DNA of 64,000 nucleotides. Source: Oidiodendron maius Zn (lineage: Eukaryota > Ascomycota > Leotiomycetes > Myxotrichaceae). Each line of letters opens with the position of its first letter. Position 1 is the stretch's first letter. Location of the stretch: assembly GCA_000827325.1 (NCBI GenBank), contig KN832879.1, positions 1,302,001 through 1,366,000 of the forward strand. Reading direction: 5' to 3'. Shown here in pieces: positions 21,705 to 33,634 of the stretch. The position numbers and the translations under genes are program-made. The notes under the pieces were generated by a model, which was not told where the DNA came from, searched no databases, and saw only the letters and a list, made by a program, of their open reading frames with translations.

Positions 21705-22946
21705 TTACCAACCCAGCGCTGAGCTTATAGCCTCAGCCAACAACTGAGCCTCAGCAGCGTGCGTGGCGGCGTTGGGATGATAGTCGCAACCCACATCTGA
21801 TCCCTGGGTAGGCCAGTCAACGAGATGTGCTTTTGAGCCAAGTTGCGTGACAGCAGCCTCAAGGGCATTGGTCTGCGTGGTTTTCTGCGCGTCCGCAGCC
21901 GTGGGGAAGGAGTCACTAAGCATTGGGGACGTGAGCAAAAAGAAGTCGGCGTTCGGGTAGTGTGTCTGAATGCTCTGAACGAAGCTGACCATGGCAGCTG
22001 TGTATGTGGAAGGGTCTAGGGGTGCGCGTGCGTTATACGCTTGTCCACTTGCCGTGTAGGCAACGTAGCTGAAGTCATTGGTGCCAAGGTTGATGACAAC
22101 AGCACTTGGTATGGACGTCGCCGGGAATGTGTAGCTGTTGTCAGCGTCATTGGCGCCATAACGGGTGTAGAGTTCCGGCATCAAAGGACTTGTGTCTGGG
22201 GTTGTAGTAACGTAGTTGCGCGTCAGGCCCTTGCCACTCCAGGCCACAACACTATAGTCTGCATCAAGCGCATCAGCCGCCAAGGCGCCGTAAGTCAGTG
22301 GGTTATCTTCTAGAGCGGCGGTGTTCGTGCAAGGGTAAGTGCCGTCCAGTCCGTAGCCAACAGTGATGGAGTCGCCGACAATCTCGATTAGACGCGTCGG
22401 AGCTGGGCTTGCGTGAAGAGTGCCATCGGTGGTGATATTGCCAATGAAGATTGAGCCAAAGAGGGCTTCGGAGCGTTTGCGCAAGACGACGGTATGCTGA
22501 CCTTGCGACAATCCGGAAGGAGTTGAGATAGAGGTACCAGCAACATTCGAAATGACTAGCGGCTGACCACCATCAATGGTCAAGTCAACGCTATTGGTGC
22601 CGCTGACAGAAGTGAGCCCAATGCTGGCCGTGGTTCCTGTGAATGTGAATGAGACACCAGTGCCTGGCCAGGAGAGCTCTCTGGTCGCCGGGTTCACTCG
22701 GCCGAGATAGCGAATCGTCTCTGAGCCGCCCGTTGGAGCTGCACTCGAAGTTGAGGTTGGGGTTGATGACGGTGTCGTTACGCCACCTGGTTGACATTGC
22801 GAGTACCAGTCGTTTATAAATATACACGAATCCCCAGCACTACAAATAGTACTGCCCGTATAGCCTATACCGCCGCACTGGCCCCATGTGGGTTCTTGCG
22901 CAGATATAACGTGAGCAAGAATGAAGGCGAGTAGGTAAGACTTCAT
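21705..22946 (-). CDS. Secreted CBM1 + CE2-like SGNH carbohydrate esterase (413 aa)
   Basis: Single exon. The start ATG at 22946 gives a good signal peptide ([16 protein letters not shown]); an in-frame upstream ATG would bury it. Residues 17-52 are a fungal cellulose-binding CBM1 ([15 protein letters not shown], then DWYSQC), followed by a Ser/Thr/Pro linker. A jelly-roll-like beta region (about 75-180) and an SGNH hydrolase domain follow: GDSITVGYG (S192), VINLGTND (288-291) and CDYHPN (H390). This order fits carbohydrate esterase family 2, acetylxylan esterases with an N-terminal beta-sandwich. It probably removes acetyl groups from plant hemicellulose while bound to cellulose. The CE2 placement rests on domain order; CE3 or another SGNH family is the alternative. 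Confidence 0.85.
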   Translation of the reverse strand: MKSYLLAFILAHVISAQEPTWGQCGGIGYTGSTICSAGDSCIFINDWYSQCQPGGVTTPSSTPTSTSSAAPTGGSETIRYLGRVNPATRELSWPGTGVSFTFTGTTASIGLTSVSGTNSVDLTIDGGQPLVISNVAGTSISTPSGLSQGQHTVVLRKRSEALFGSIFIGNITTDGTLHASPAPTRLIEIVGDSITVGYGLDGTYPCTNTAALEDNPLTYGALAADALDADYSVVAWSGKGLTRNYVTTTPDTSPLMPELYTRYGANDADNSYTFPATSIPSAVVINLGTNDFSYVAYTASGQAYNARAPLDPSTYTAAMVSFVQSIQTHYPNADFFLLTSPMLSDSFPTAADAQKTTQTNALEAAVTQLGSKAHLVDWPTQGSDVGCDYHPNAATHAAEAQLLAEAISSALGW

Positions 22947-24474
22947 GATAAAAAAAACAAAGGTTTCGGGACTGAAAAGCGAATGTGAAAGGCGGGAGTC
23001 CAGCAAGCTTAAAATATTGAAGAATCGCGCCGGACAGAACAGGTGTTACTCGGTTTCTATCCCCCTTTGTATCTCTCCGCATTCTTGCCGTAGCCTAATC
23101 TAACGAGGCCGAAGCGGAGAGACACAAATTGGGACAGAAAAAATCGGTTGTACCAAACTGAGTAATGGGCCATATATCCGACTGGCTAAGCGGCAATTAT
23201 ATCTTGCCGTTGGGCTAATCAGAAACGCTGCAAGTGGATTCGGCAATGAAAAATGCAATGCCGGGTCATTTGGGTTTATTTTTCCGGATTGTGCTTACAG
23301 TCGCTTGCAAAACTGGCTTCATTTACTACAGGCATAAGAGTTTTACTGTGCAACGTTCAGCAGGTATTCCTCGACTATATCTAACCATATCAGGTGTGTC
23401 ATATAGCGCGAGATTGTACCAACAAGGTTGCTAGCCTACAGCTCGCATGAAGCCTTCAAACTTCTAAAAGGAAAGGGCTAGTGATTAAATGACTCTTATA
23501 GATGTAAAAAAATCCCCAAAAATTATTGAGCACTAGAGATACTAGACTAATCGTAAAACGAAAAGATGTTTAGATCACGTGATCAAAATACATATTGTCA
23601 ATATGCATATCAACCATTTATTATACGGATTATTTGACTCCCTTTGTGCTAGAACTCTCGCTTTACTATACTACCCTATTCACCTTCTCTAAAGTACTTT
23701 TTATTTACTTAGCTAGTTGAGTCAACGAATAGCCATTGTTATCAGTTAAGCGAATAATTTAAGACATGTTGAATTGATCAAGGGGAAGGAGACCTCTTAA
23801 TGTAGAAATAAGGGGCGAAATTAGCGCTGACTATCTCCCATACAGCTACGGGTCTAAATCTTTATAATTGAAGCCTCTTTGACGTCGGGTGACAGCATTC
23901 CATAGAATATAAAGATCAGCTCCCCTGGGACACTCTCCGTGAAAGTTATTGTAATATAATATGTAATTAAAAAAGGGCGCATAGCGAGTGCGTATCGGGA
24001 GACCGCGACTGCCGGCCACTTCGGCCGGGTATAAGAACCAAGTCTCCTATCTCGCCCTGCTCTTCCCTTCCTTCCTTTCCTCCTCAACCCAATCGCCCGC
24101 CCAGCTCCCAGCTGCGGCCCTCTAACTCTCTATTATAACTTAAAACATATAAGCTTAATACTGAGTATTAAATAGCAATTACGTAAGTAATTGTGTGAAG
24201 GATATTCTGGCATTCGGATCCGAACGGATGATTCGTATATCCGTAACGTAGCGAGTGGCGGCGCACCATATATATTGTGTGGTTATATGCAGCGTAGAAC
24301 TCGAGTCAACTCAATAACAACGATTCCTCACATATACTGATGAATCCTTCGATCGTGAAACCTTTGACAAATTCCTAACAATGTCTGTAACAAGAGTTAC
24401 TCTTAGATGCCTATAAAAGGGTCTAACACCTAAACCACTATCCTAAGTAGACGCTGGAATAGACTTTGTCCATC
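22947..24474. other. Intergenic, AT-rich, with repeat relic
   Basis: 1.5 kb without a recognised gene. 23.4-23.8 kb is AT-rich. At about 24205-24365 it holds a sequence related to 59140-59340 (see repeat entry). Confidence 0.45.
24205..24365. repeat. Dispersed repeat relic, partner at 59140-59340
   Basis: Shared blocks are CATTCGGATC, TATATCCGTAACG and GATGAATCC...GATC.TG.AACCT.T.ACAA, in the same order and similar spacing in both places. In both cases the copy lies just past the 3' end of a minus-strand gene. Type unknown. Confidence 0.45.
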
Positions 24475-27367
24475 CTATACTTGAATCGGTCGCGGCCGAT
24501 CCGATACGACAATAATAGGTAATGAGTTAGGTATCCTAAGGCCATCGCTGTAGTCAATCTCCGTAAACTCACGATGTACTGGCTCCCGGGCCCATTTGTC
24601 TTTGAATGCCATTATCATAGCATGAGAACTCCATCTCACTACTAGTGTACGACCGCCCAGGTTTGTTTTAAGGCATAGCTTCCCCCTCTCTCCTAGCGAG
24701 AAGACCTTTCCGGTTTCTAGGTTTGACACATCCCATCCCTGCATCCCAGTTTGACAGCTATTCATATTTTCTTCTAGAATCTTCATTTTGCCCCGAGATA
24801 CCAGTGTTGACGAATGCGGAATCAGAGCAGACCGAAGGGCGGAATGTCCATCCCCGCCACACGATACCCCGCCATGGTATTTAAATTCGAGACACACATC
24901 TCCGAAGGCAACCATGGCACATTCTGTGGTAGTGTCTTTCAGAAGCCCAATCCAACTATGCTCCTTTGAGGCCATGGTTGCAATCTCAGGTTTTGGCGTA
25001 CAAGTCGAGGAGAGAAATATGCGCATGTTACCTTGCCTGTCCACGCCAGTTTTGCTCAACATCTTGAGCCCAAGCATCACCGCGTAGTCAAACTTCTCTT
25101 TGAACTGTGCATCAAGTTGACGCTTAGGTCGGAGCATGTCTTCCAGAGTCAAAAAATATTCTGTACCGTAATCAGGATCCCCCCAATTGAAGTCTCGCAG
25201 GAGATGACGCATGCATTTAAAGCGAAGGACCTGTGAAAGAGATACGCGCTGAGAATTAAATGTACACATGGATACTTCAATGCCATGTAGATCTTCCAGG
25301 AGTTTGGGATCCCGCAGTTCGGGCTCCATGGCCCAGAGCTCAAGAAGGATTTCCTTGAGACTCTGTCCAGGAACGCGTTTATACTGTCGTGTTGCGCTCA
25401 CATTGACTCCACTATAACCTACTTGGAGTTGGTATTGGTCGGAGTCGTTGTAGTGATAGGGCTTAGATGCACCAACAATACAAAGCCTTCCGGCCTCCCG
25501 CAACCGCGTTCTGACTTTGCTGATTGGTACCGAGCATTTGGGATTTACAGTCCAAGGTTCGGGAGGAAGCGCGCTGGAGGCGTCAGTCGACGCTCCAATT
25601 AAAAGCTTCTCCGTTCCGTCAAATGGAATGTATGAGGGGTTCGTCTCTCCACCAAGCTCTTCTACTTTACCATCTTCCAGATCTTCATTGCATATCCAAT
25701 GGCAAAATCGTTCCTCCCTTAATTCGGGACATGGAGGCAATTTATGCTGCCACTGAACAATTGAACCGCTGCCCACAATATACGCGGCATACTTGTTCGG
25801 ATTTTCCCGATCCTTCAGCTTCCAAAGCGGCCCCCAGATATCATTAAAGTTGTCAATGGTTGCTGAGAGATATAGCGGAAGAGATGGTTCACAGTTGGGC
25901 GGACAAAAGACCCAGACTCCTCTTCCATGATGGAAGTCATCTAGACACATGAGTTTGCAGCGTCGGAAGTAAACCGAACTCTTCTTTACCTCATCTGAAC
26001 AGTCCGAGAGAGGATGAAGCGAGGTAATCTCCTGGCCAATTGGGAGAATATCGCCCAGAAAATCGCTGCAATGAGCTCCCGCGTAACTTGCAACAGCTAA
26101 GTCTAGCATTAAGACCAGAATCCAGAGTATATTTACCTATATGTTTTAAAATCAGCTTTGCCCAGCGAAAAAAACCTTTACTAAGGGATCTTGCACGTCT
26201 GAAGACATATAGATTAAGGCGTAGAAGCTCAACAAATGTACTTACAACCCCTAACTCTAAGAGCGACGAAGATTCCGGATCCATTTGTAAGAGTCTCTGA
26301 CAAAATTGCTTAATCATAGGTGTGTTTAAGAAAGAAACTTCATGGTCAATATTCAACGGCGATTCGGATTCGCTTGTATTCAGTGCCAAGGACGCGGTAT
26401 CACGGAGAATATATTCCAGCTCATACACCAATACTATGAAATCGGTATTTTCGATGGGTATGAGTGTGGCCACGTTCTGGCGGGCTTTATCAAGAACAAT
26501 AATAGAGAAACAACCCGCACAGAAGTTGGACTGTTGGAGGGTCTTTAGGTTGAGGAACGTCCTTAGCGACACATTCCGGCACATTCGGATGGTGTTGAGA
26601 TGCGAGGAAACAGTACTATCTGCTGCAGATTGGCAAATTTTTATTATTTCTTCGTCGGATGTATTCGTGGGATCTTTTGGGAACGGATCGTCGGAAAGCC
26701 GGTCTGGTAAGACGTCCTGGAGTTCGGAAGATATGAGCGGGTATGGAAGGTAGGGGTGGCCATCGACTTGATAATTCTTGGTAAGGTCTGATAATATGTC
26801 TTCAAAATGACATGACGTATATATAGATATAGCTGAGTTGTTCCAGACTTTTTCTTCGAGCCTTTGCAGAGACGTAATGTATTGGCTAGGGTGAAGAAGC
26901 CTCGAGCGAAAGTCACTCAAGTTGGACGTATGATTTGACACGCCTCGGGGTTTGGCTTCACTACCAGTATCACTCCCAACAGTCGTCCGTGAGCTCGCAG
27001 TCTCTATGAGGGATCCATCAAGTCTCTCTGTTGATGAATCATTATCTTCCATCCGTCGCGCGTCTTCTAAAGCCCTTAGTGCGGCCACACCTGTGATTTT
27101 GACTGTCCGGCGGGGGGTCCGGCGGGCAGTATTAGCAGGATTAGAGCCATTGTCTCGAGAAGTTGCCGGTGCTATTAATTCGGTGCCACTAGACCAAAGC
27201 GATGCATCGTCATATCTCTTGGAGTGGTTCACGCAAGCGTAACCGACCAACACAGTGCGCTCTTGGATTTGATGGCCCGCCCTCCCGTATGCGTGACATG
27301 TGTCGATGCTATGCTTGTAGTACAGACATCTGCAGACGCTGTATCTCTCTACGACAAGATAGCACAT
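24475..27367 (-). CDS. Unknown large protein with Cys/His-rich N-terminus (952 aa)
   Basis: Two long frames overlap at 25991-26109. A 34-nt intron (26136-26103, GTAAAT..TAG) joins them with correct phase, giving 952 aa; a one-base frameshift is the alternative. The N-terminus has regularly spaced Cys and His (C2, C12, C14, H19, C24, H31, C44, H48 by count), which suggests a metal-binding module. It is followed by a basic disordered part with ARRTPRRTVK, then about 280 residues of helical look. The last 540 residues contain DLAVASYAGAHCSDF, YFRRCKLMCLDDF and FNDIWGPLWKL. I recall similar uncharacterised proteins in Pezizomycotina but no named domain. No signal peptide or membrane segment. It is transcribed divergently from the F-box pseudogene. 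Function not assigned. Confidence 0.65.
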
Positions 27368-28028
27368 GGTAATGAATATGCTGCTCTGAGTCCAGAGTTT
27401 TGCGAGAGTCCAAGAGTTTTATTTCTCGTCAGGGACCAGAAACGACGCCTAAAATGTGCTGAGGCTATGCATCAAGGAGATGTGTGGCTGTGCATACAAC
27501 ACTATGAGTATTTGAGTGGACATTTGCCGTCAAAATTAATATTTAAAATGCTTGTAATAGTGTTAAAAGGTTATTCTTTACCTTAATGTACATTTAATAA
27601 TAAGTTTCTTTAGATTAAGCCTTTAAGCAATAGTCTTGTCAGGGTGACGGAAGCTAGGGACTGCGTGGTGGTCGTAGTGGGGCTGTGTTCTCGCTCGTGA
27701 TTCGCATCAGTAGGTCACGAGTTCAGGTATGTTGGATTTTTCGCGCCTGCGGCAGAAGGTCCGATATAATTATTCTACTATACAATATATGTAGGATGCC
27801 TCGCCGCTCTCACGATTTCTTCCATTCGCCCTCCTACAACCTAATATCCTCCTCTCGTAGGCATCCTATCCTTGATGTTGAGGTCTGATTCCGGGATTCA
27901 ATATACCGATTAACGAACTGGCAGAACCCCGCTCTCCTAACTCTCCAACGGTCCTTCTCTTCTACCGACAACGCTGAATACAGGCCAAAGGTCATTTTAC
28001 GCATCCTCCTCAATAGACGTAAAATTCT
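27368..28028. other. Divergent intergenic region
   Basis: It lies between the 952-aa gene and the F-box pseudogene. No gene or clear element seen. Confidence 0.45.
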
Positions 28029-29269
28029 ATGGCTGTACAATTTGCCTCTTTCCCAACCGAGATTGTTTCTACAGTTGCTGGCCAGTTACAATCTTCTGAC
28101 CTCTGCGCGCTACGTCTCATTTGCAGAGAGCTGCACAACAAGACACTCCACCTCTTGTACCGTGTCGACTTTACGACACTTCGGATGGATCTCTCCGTCG
28201 CGAGTCTACCTAGGCTGAAGGAAATATCAAAACATCAAGATATCCCCCGTTACGTACAACAGCTAAACATAAAAAAGAGCGCCCTTTCGATGACTAGGGA
28301 CAATTTTGGCCAGGGCTTCCATTTCAGCCGAAAAGCTTCAGGCTGTCTTTTGGCTCCAATTCCCCGCTTTGAACTACTACGAGATGTTCTTGTCAGTAAG
28401 CTTATTTACTGCAGGTCCTTCCACGTTGGATGTGATAACCTGTCTGAATACCAATACCGATCTGACTACCTTGGAATCAGCGATTGTATTTCTATTTTAC
28501 TCACTATAGTTATCCAAACCTGCTTGTCTGTAAGGCTATTCTGCATCGATAATAGCGACAGTAACAATTATGAATTAGACGGAAATCGCTTCGAGGACAT
28601 ACAGTATCGTAGCTTACAGTTCAGAAACGCTTGGTCTTCAGTCCAAGAACTCGTGCTAATACAAAACATGAAGAGAGAGACCATTTATCTAATGCTCGAA
28701 CTCGTTTTGAGTACCAAAGACCTTCGAAAATTGATATTAAGTCTTCAAAACGACCATCCTATCTGGAACGAGGGTAATGTTGGACTTGAAGACAAATCAA
28801 TCTCCTTTATGAAACAGATCTCATTAGCAGAATCGATATGTTGACTTGAATACCTTGATATGGCTAAGGCTCGTTTATCAGACGAGACTCTACTGACGCT
28901 ACTCTGCCGCTCCAGTAATAGCCTTCGGGTTCCGCGTTTCAGCAGGTAACCATATTACCTACCGGATCCTGGAGATCCATGCCCACCATAGTACGGAGTC
29001 AACTTCCGAATTTGGAGAGCATAAGCCTAACCTTCTTGCGAGACACCACCGAAGAGCATGGCGAATCATTTATTCTATTCAACTCGCTGCGTGGCAATCT
29101 AATGGTATCTGGGACAAATGCTCAAAAATTTGAATTGCTTGATAGGAGATTAATTGAAACGCAGAGGGTAGTGGGAGTTCAATATAAAGATTCAAATATG
29201 AGTGCTGCTTTGGAGATGTTAGTAGAATCGATTGTCCCTATGACAATACCCAAGAGAAGTAGACAATAA
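28029..29269 (+). pseudogene. F-box-like protein, broken by a stop and a frameshift
   Basis: The N-terminus has an F-box-like helix pattern (FPTEIVSTVAGQL, then DLCALRLICRELHNKTLHLLY) followed by a leucine-rich region, as in fungal F-box proteins that recruit substrates to SCF ubiquitin ligases. The first frame ends at TGA 28842-28844, yet the same frame continues with coding sense (LEYLDMAKARLSDETLLTLL). After about 28945 the sense moves to another frame (VTILPTGSWRSMPTIVRSQL, then PNLESISLTFLRD), ending at TAA 29269. The TGA could derive from CGA by C-to-T. With one nonsense and one frame break, it is most likely dead. A real intron at 28945 is unlikely because no acceptor fits. Confidence 0.65.
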
Positions 29270-29614
29270 TTAATGCTCTGATTATTTAAAAGTTGGAGCC
29301 ATACTGAAGTAGTTAGCCTTACTAGATTATCCTAAAAGCACGAGGGCTTAATGCCCGAATGTCAATCTAAAAGCATGTCACCTTGTTGTCGGCTATCTTT
29401 TCGAATTTTAGGCACAGTGTGATAGGCTTCCGCAGATGCTGATGTAGTTATCCGCGATCTCCCCTAGCTCGGGATATTGGTCAGGGGCCACCATATTAGC
29501 TCAGCTGACAAATACCATCAATGCTGTGCCTTGCTTCACCTCCATTACTTCAACTTGTTCTCAACCTGCCCTCATCTATTAATCAGACTGACAATCAGAT
29601 TGCGGAAGTCCTTC
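29270..29614. other. Intergenic, 345 bp
   Basis: Promoter side of the Zn2Cys6 regulator relic; nothing else seen. Confidence 0.4.
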
Positions 29615-31440
29615 ATGGGGTCTTTAAAGCCGGCCAAAGCATGCTGGGCATGTAAAAGTTAGCGCGCCATACTCCGATTCTCATTCTGATTCCAGTAGCT
29701 AACCGATGACGGATTGGCGAAGACAGCAAAATACGTTGCGACCTAAGCACACCGAGATGCAAGAATTGCGCTAGACTAGGAAAAGAATGTCAGTACGGCC
29801 TGATGTTATCTTGGCCACGTGAGGGTGATACTCGCAGGAGCATGGTCTCTCGTGAAATACGTCGCGGGAGAATGGCTTCGCAAGAATATGGCTTCAGTTC
29901 CCATTTCCTGAATATCGGATCTTCAGATATGGAACTTTACTTAATTCTATCTTCCAACGCATTGAATTCCTATAAAGAGCGGCGATTTACACCGGAGGTC
30001 CCTCTATTAACGGCTACACTACCCGGATCTATACCCAGACCCTTATCATGGAAAGCTTCCGGACAAGGCGAATTTGAGAATGACTTATTGTCCTACTGTA
30101 GGAATATAAATGAAGTCTCTCACTATTTCATGCCATGGGCTAATCAGTTTAGATGACCAGGTGCTCTCGGCAATTCTTACCTCTGTTGGCGACAAGCGAT
30201 TCCGAGGGTTGCTTATTGGCATGTCCTTCATAGACAGCTCTCCCGCATCAGTTGCCGTCCAGCAATCCCTATACGCTTTGATCGCCCATTATGTCTACGG
30301 GCATATTCGATCGATGCGATTCAAAGTTAATGCGATCTCTGCACTCATGCACTCCATTCAATCATGTGTGAATGCCAAAGATGGGCTTCAGCAGGTCGTG
30401 GCGGGGATATTGTTAAGTCTTTATGAGGCATGTAAATGTAGACTTTTATTAAAGAGAAAATTTGCTTATATCTCATTAGATGCTGGATTTCTCAGAGTCC
30501 ACCTGCCATTGGCAAATTTATGCCGGCGGAGCCAAGCACATTGCAAAGCGTATTTACACCCTTGATCGGGTTTACGAAGGGGACGCTCTCACAGTCCTTA
30601 ATTTGATGTTTTATCATGATGCTCTCAACAAATTCACTGCTCGCCACTGGAAGCAGAGAACCGCCGACATGTTAGGATGCGCACGGGACGATTGTATTAT
30701 TAAAGCAGTGCTACAGTCCGGTAATACCTCAAAGGTGAAGCTTCCAAAACCTTACATCAGTGAGGTTTGCTAATTTTCTATAGATCAGAAACACCATAGG
30801 ATGTTCTGCAGAGGTCCTAGAGGTCATTGCCAAGATATGTGACAACATATTGGATCATAACGACCCGGCACGCGGCTCATTAGAATATATCGAACATCTC
30901 AACCATCTGGAGAGGCGACTCACTCATGTGAAACAGCTCGTTGACCAAGAAGATGAAATAGAGACGTTAGGACAACCGTGTCAGGACGACTCCGTTCCAA
31001 AAATTGCGGAGCTCTACCGGCTGGCAGGTCTCATATACCTCAATCGAGCAGGCAAGGGGTTCCCGTCGAACAAATCCAATGTGAGGCTGTTAGTAGAAGC
31101 CGGACTTGAGATCGTAGCTAGCCTTGATGCCTGCGGACGAGCATTTCCAGTCGTCATTCTGGGCTGCGAGGCCCGTTCTGACAGTGACCGACTGGTTATC
31201 CTAGACCTTCTTCGCAGGACCAAGAGTTGCCGCAAGATTGGGTTTATCGCTGGGGCGCAGAAATTTATTGAAACGTGGTGGGCACAGGATGATCTGCACG
31301 CCGAGGAAGAGTTCGATTATGTGAGGAAATTCGATGCAATTATGAGCCTGAGCAAATATCGGCCCTCCTTTGCGGTGTCTTTGATGGGCGGATCGTTTCT
31401 ACCAACCACCCATAAGGTAAAAAGTCACGATGCTGAGTAA
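29615..31440 (+). pseudogene. Zn(II)2Cys6 transcription factor with Fungal_trans_2-like region, frame-broken
   Basis: ATG 29615 starts MGSLKPAKACWACK. A 65-nt intron (29658-29722, with a CTAAC branch site) then restores a perfect binuclear zinc cluster, CWACKNSKIRCDLSTPRC followed by KNCARLGKEC, spacing C-x2-C-x6-C-x6-C-x2-C-x6-C. The rest resembles the fungal-specific transcription factor domain of the PF11951 type, ending in VRKFDAIMSLSKYRPSFAV. A second intron at 30735-30783 is phase-correct. Two joints fail: the frame changes between about 30110 and 30160 without splice sites, and at 30432-30479 a good-looking intron is one base out of phase. So it is probably inactivated, though errors in the sequence could produce the same picture. 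Its former target genes are unknown. Confidence 0.65.
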
Positions 31441-31994
31441 TAGCTAAAGGATCTTTAAAGCTGTATGGAGTACTTAGCTGCCGAGTTTGTTTTGGTCTGG
31501 CCACGGCCACAATGACGAATCAAACCAGCATTCAAAACCCTGCTATTTTTGTACAATAAATTATCGGTACCATCGAGCGAAGTTCCTCAAAATTTATGGG
31601 GACACCTCGTTGATGCTATAATAATGTTTCATGCATAAAGGTGGCTATCTAGGGTACTAGGGGGGGGCGGGTTTCATAAGCGCCAAGCGGCCATCGGAGA
31701 AAGTTGCCCATCTGTGGCTGGATTGGTAACTCGTAGAGAGGACATCCACAAACATGAAAAAAAATCATACAGCATGAAGGTATTTGTCAACGCTAGCCGG
31801 AAGAAGTCCGCTCGCTCGCTGAAACTTGCCGTTCTAGACTGGAATTATCAATGTTTCTAGATACTCCCATATGAATAGGCTCATACCTCTCAGTCATATA
31901 TATCACGTTCGTAGCACTCTTTACAAAAATTAATAAGTCCCCTCCGACTCCTTATCTTACCCGTAGCAACCATTAATTTCTAGTCAACCCCAGC
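31441..31994. other. Intergenic, 554 bp
   Basis: Promoter side of the dehydrogenase gene. A G-run (about 31659-31668) is the only notable feature. Confidence 0.4.
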
Positions 31995-33036
31995 ATGCCG
32001 TCCTACGTCGTCACCGGAGCATCTCGTGGCATTGGCGCACGTCTCCCTCGTCTTCTTTGACAAACTGTGCTAACTAAGACCCAGTATGAATTCATCCGTA
32101 AACTAGCCAAAGACCAATCAAATACTGTCATAGGCTTAGTCCGCAACAAAGCCGCCACCAAAGAGCGTCTCGCTAGAGACAGCATCAAAAATGTGACTAT
32201 TATCGAGGCCGATATCACAGATTTCGCAGCTCAGCAGAAGGCTGCTGCTGAAACTGCGACACTAACAGGCGGGAGCCTTGATTATCTGATCAATAATGCC
32301 GCTCTTCTATTCACGGCTTCTGACACTATGGATATTAGTGAATTGTACTCTCCCTTTTGTTCGTCTTTGACCTTGACAGAGCGCTAACACGCATGGAAGT
32401 GAGAATGATTTACCATTCTTAGAGAATGAGCTCATGAACGCATTTACAGTCAATGTTGTCGGCGTTGCGAAGACCATTACCGCATTTCTGCCGTTAATCA
32501 AGAAGAGCACGATCAAGAAAGTTATTACTCTCAGCACAGGGATGGCGGATCTCGGTACATTTTCCTACTTAGTGACTTTCCCCGTCTAGTGTGCTAACAA
32601 AAACATCCAAAGATCTTAACAACGAGTACTCTCTTACATTATCACCTGCCTATACGACTAGCAAAAGCGCTCTGAACCTCCTTATTGGAAAATACAACGC
32701 TGCATATGGCGCGCAAGGCATTCTCTTCCTATCCATCACACCTGGACTAGTTGACACGACCGAGGGAGTACCACGTATGTTCTATCCCTCTTCTCTCCTT
32801 CCCTTCTCCCTGTTGAGAACAAACTCTAATCACCCCTTCTCTACATAGAAACCCCCGAAAAGTTGGCAAAACTCGGTCCCATGGTCGAAAGTTTCAAGAA
32901 ATACCAGCCGAATTTTGAAGGGCCTATTACCTCCGGGCAGTCCGTGGAGTTGATGCTGAAGGTCGTGGAGGGCGCGACTGTGGAGAAGTATGGGGGCCGC
33001 TTTGTGAGCCAGTTTGGGAATAAGCAATGGCTTTAG
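31995..33036 (+). CDS. Short-chain dehydrogenase/reductase (268 aa, 5 exons)
   Basis: Exons 31995-32036, 32085-32344, 32400-32554, 32613-32774 and 32849-33036 give 268 aa with agreeing phases. Classical SDR motifs are present: cofactor loop TGASRGIG (residues 7-14), NNAA near 90, active-site YTTSK, and the PG motif of SITPGLVDT. Such enzymes use NAD(P)H to reduce or oxidise carbonyl/hydroxyl groups. The sequence is of the small C-factor-like type often seen near secondary metabolism genes. The first intron (32037-32084) starts GCACGT rather than GT; a GC-AG intron is the only way to get TGASRGIG followed by YEFIRKL. Branch sites CTAAC are visible in introns 1-3. Substrate unknown. Cytosolic, no signal peptide. 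Confidence 0.88.
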
Positions 33037-33389
33037 ACACTGGTCACAAGTTTGCCTGCTTCTATCCTTGGCCTGTGGGAGCGAGGAGAAGTCCGAAGTT
33101 AGAGCGGGGACAGAGGACGGGTAGAATAGCAGACTCAATTTCAGATAAAAATTGACTTCCATTTTAACGCTATGTTGACGCTTCACGGGGCTCGTTACTC
33201 CTGGCGAGAACACCATTGACGTTGTCGTTGATGAAGGCTGGTTCTCGGGTCGACTATTCAGCCTTCCCTAGTCGGATATGCGGCATGATGATAAGAGTAC
33301 AATGCGAAACTGGAATCACCGTTATACGCCACACATATCTTTTGCGAATGAATTGATGCCGTAGCTGGATCAATCGAAGAGACACTCAC

Positions 33390-33634
33390 CCGAGTGAAAG
33401 ATCGAGGACCAGGGATGCCATGGGGACCGTCTGAAGCCCTTTTCTCTAATCAGCCTCACGGCTAATACCGATATACTCCACAAAACCTACAACTAGAGAT
33501 GGGATGCCTCTGTGTTTGAGTCCTGTAGTCCGGAAGGAGCCTTGGCCCGCGAGAGGATCAACTTTCTCATCCGAATTGAGTTGGTCGATCAGAGGATCAA
33601 CATCAATGACTGGATGTTTAGCAGTAGACATCAT
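33390..33634 (-). pseudogene. GH3 beta-glucosidase N-terminal relic
   Basis: From ATG 33634 the frame reads LIDQLNSDEKVDPLAGQGSF, then RGIPSLVV. A 56-nt intron ending in TTCAG (just before DGPHGIPGPRSF) restores the GH3 signature (family pattern: L-t-EKv-LLaG, then lGIPsl-vsDGPnGvRG). The expected continuation (PAACFP and so on) is absent; after a GTGAGT donor-like site at about 33389 nothing GH3-like follows before the dehydrogenase gene. Only about 70 of more than 700 residues remain, so this is a truncated relic of an enzyme that releases glucose from beta-glucosides. Confidence 0.55.
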
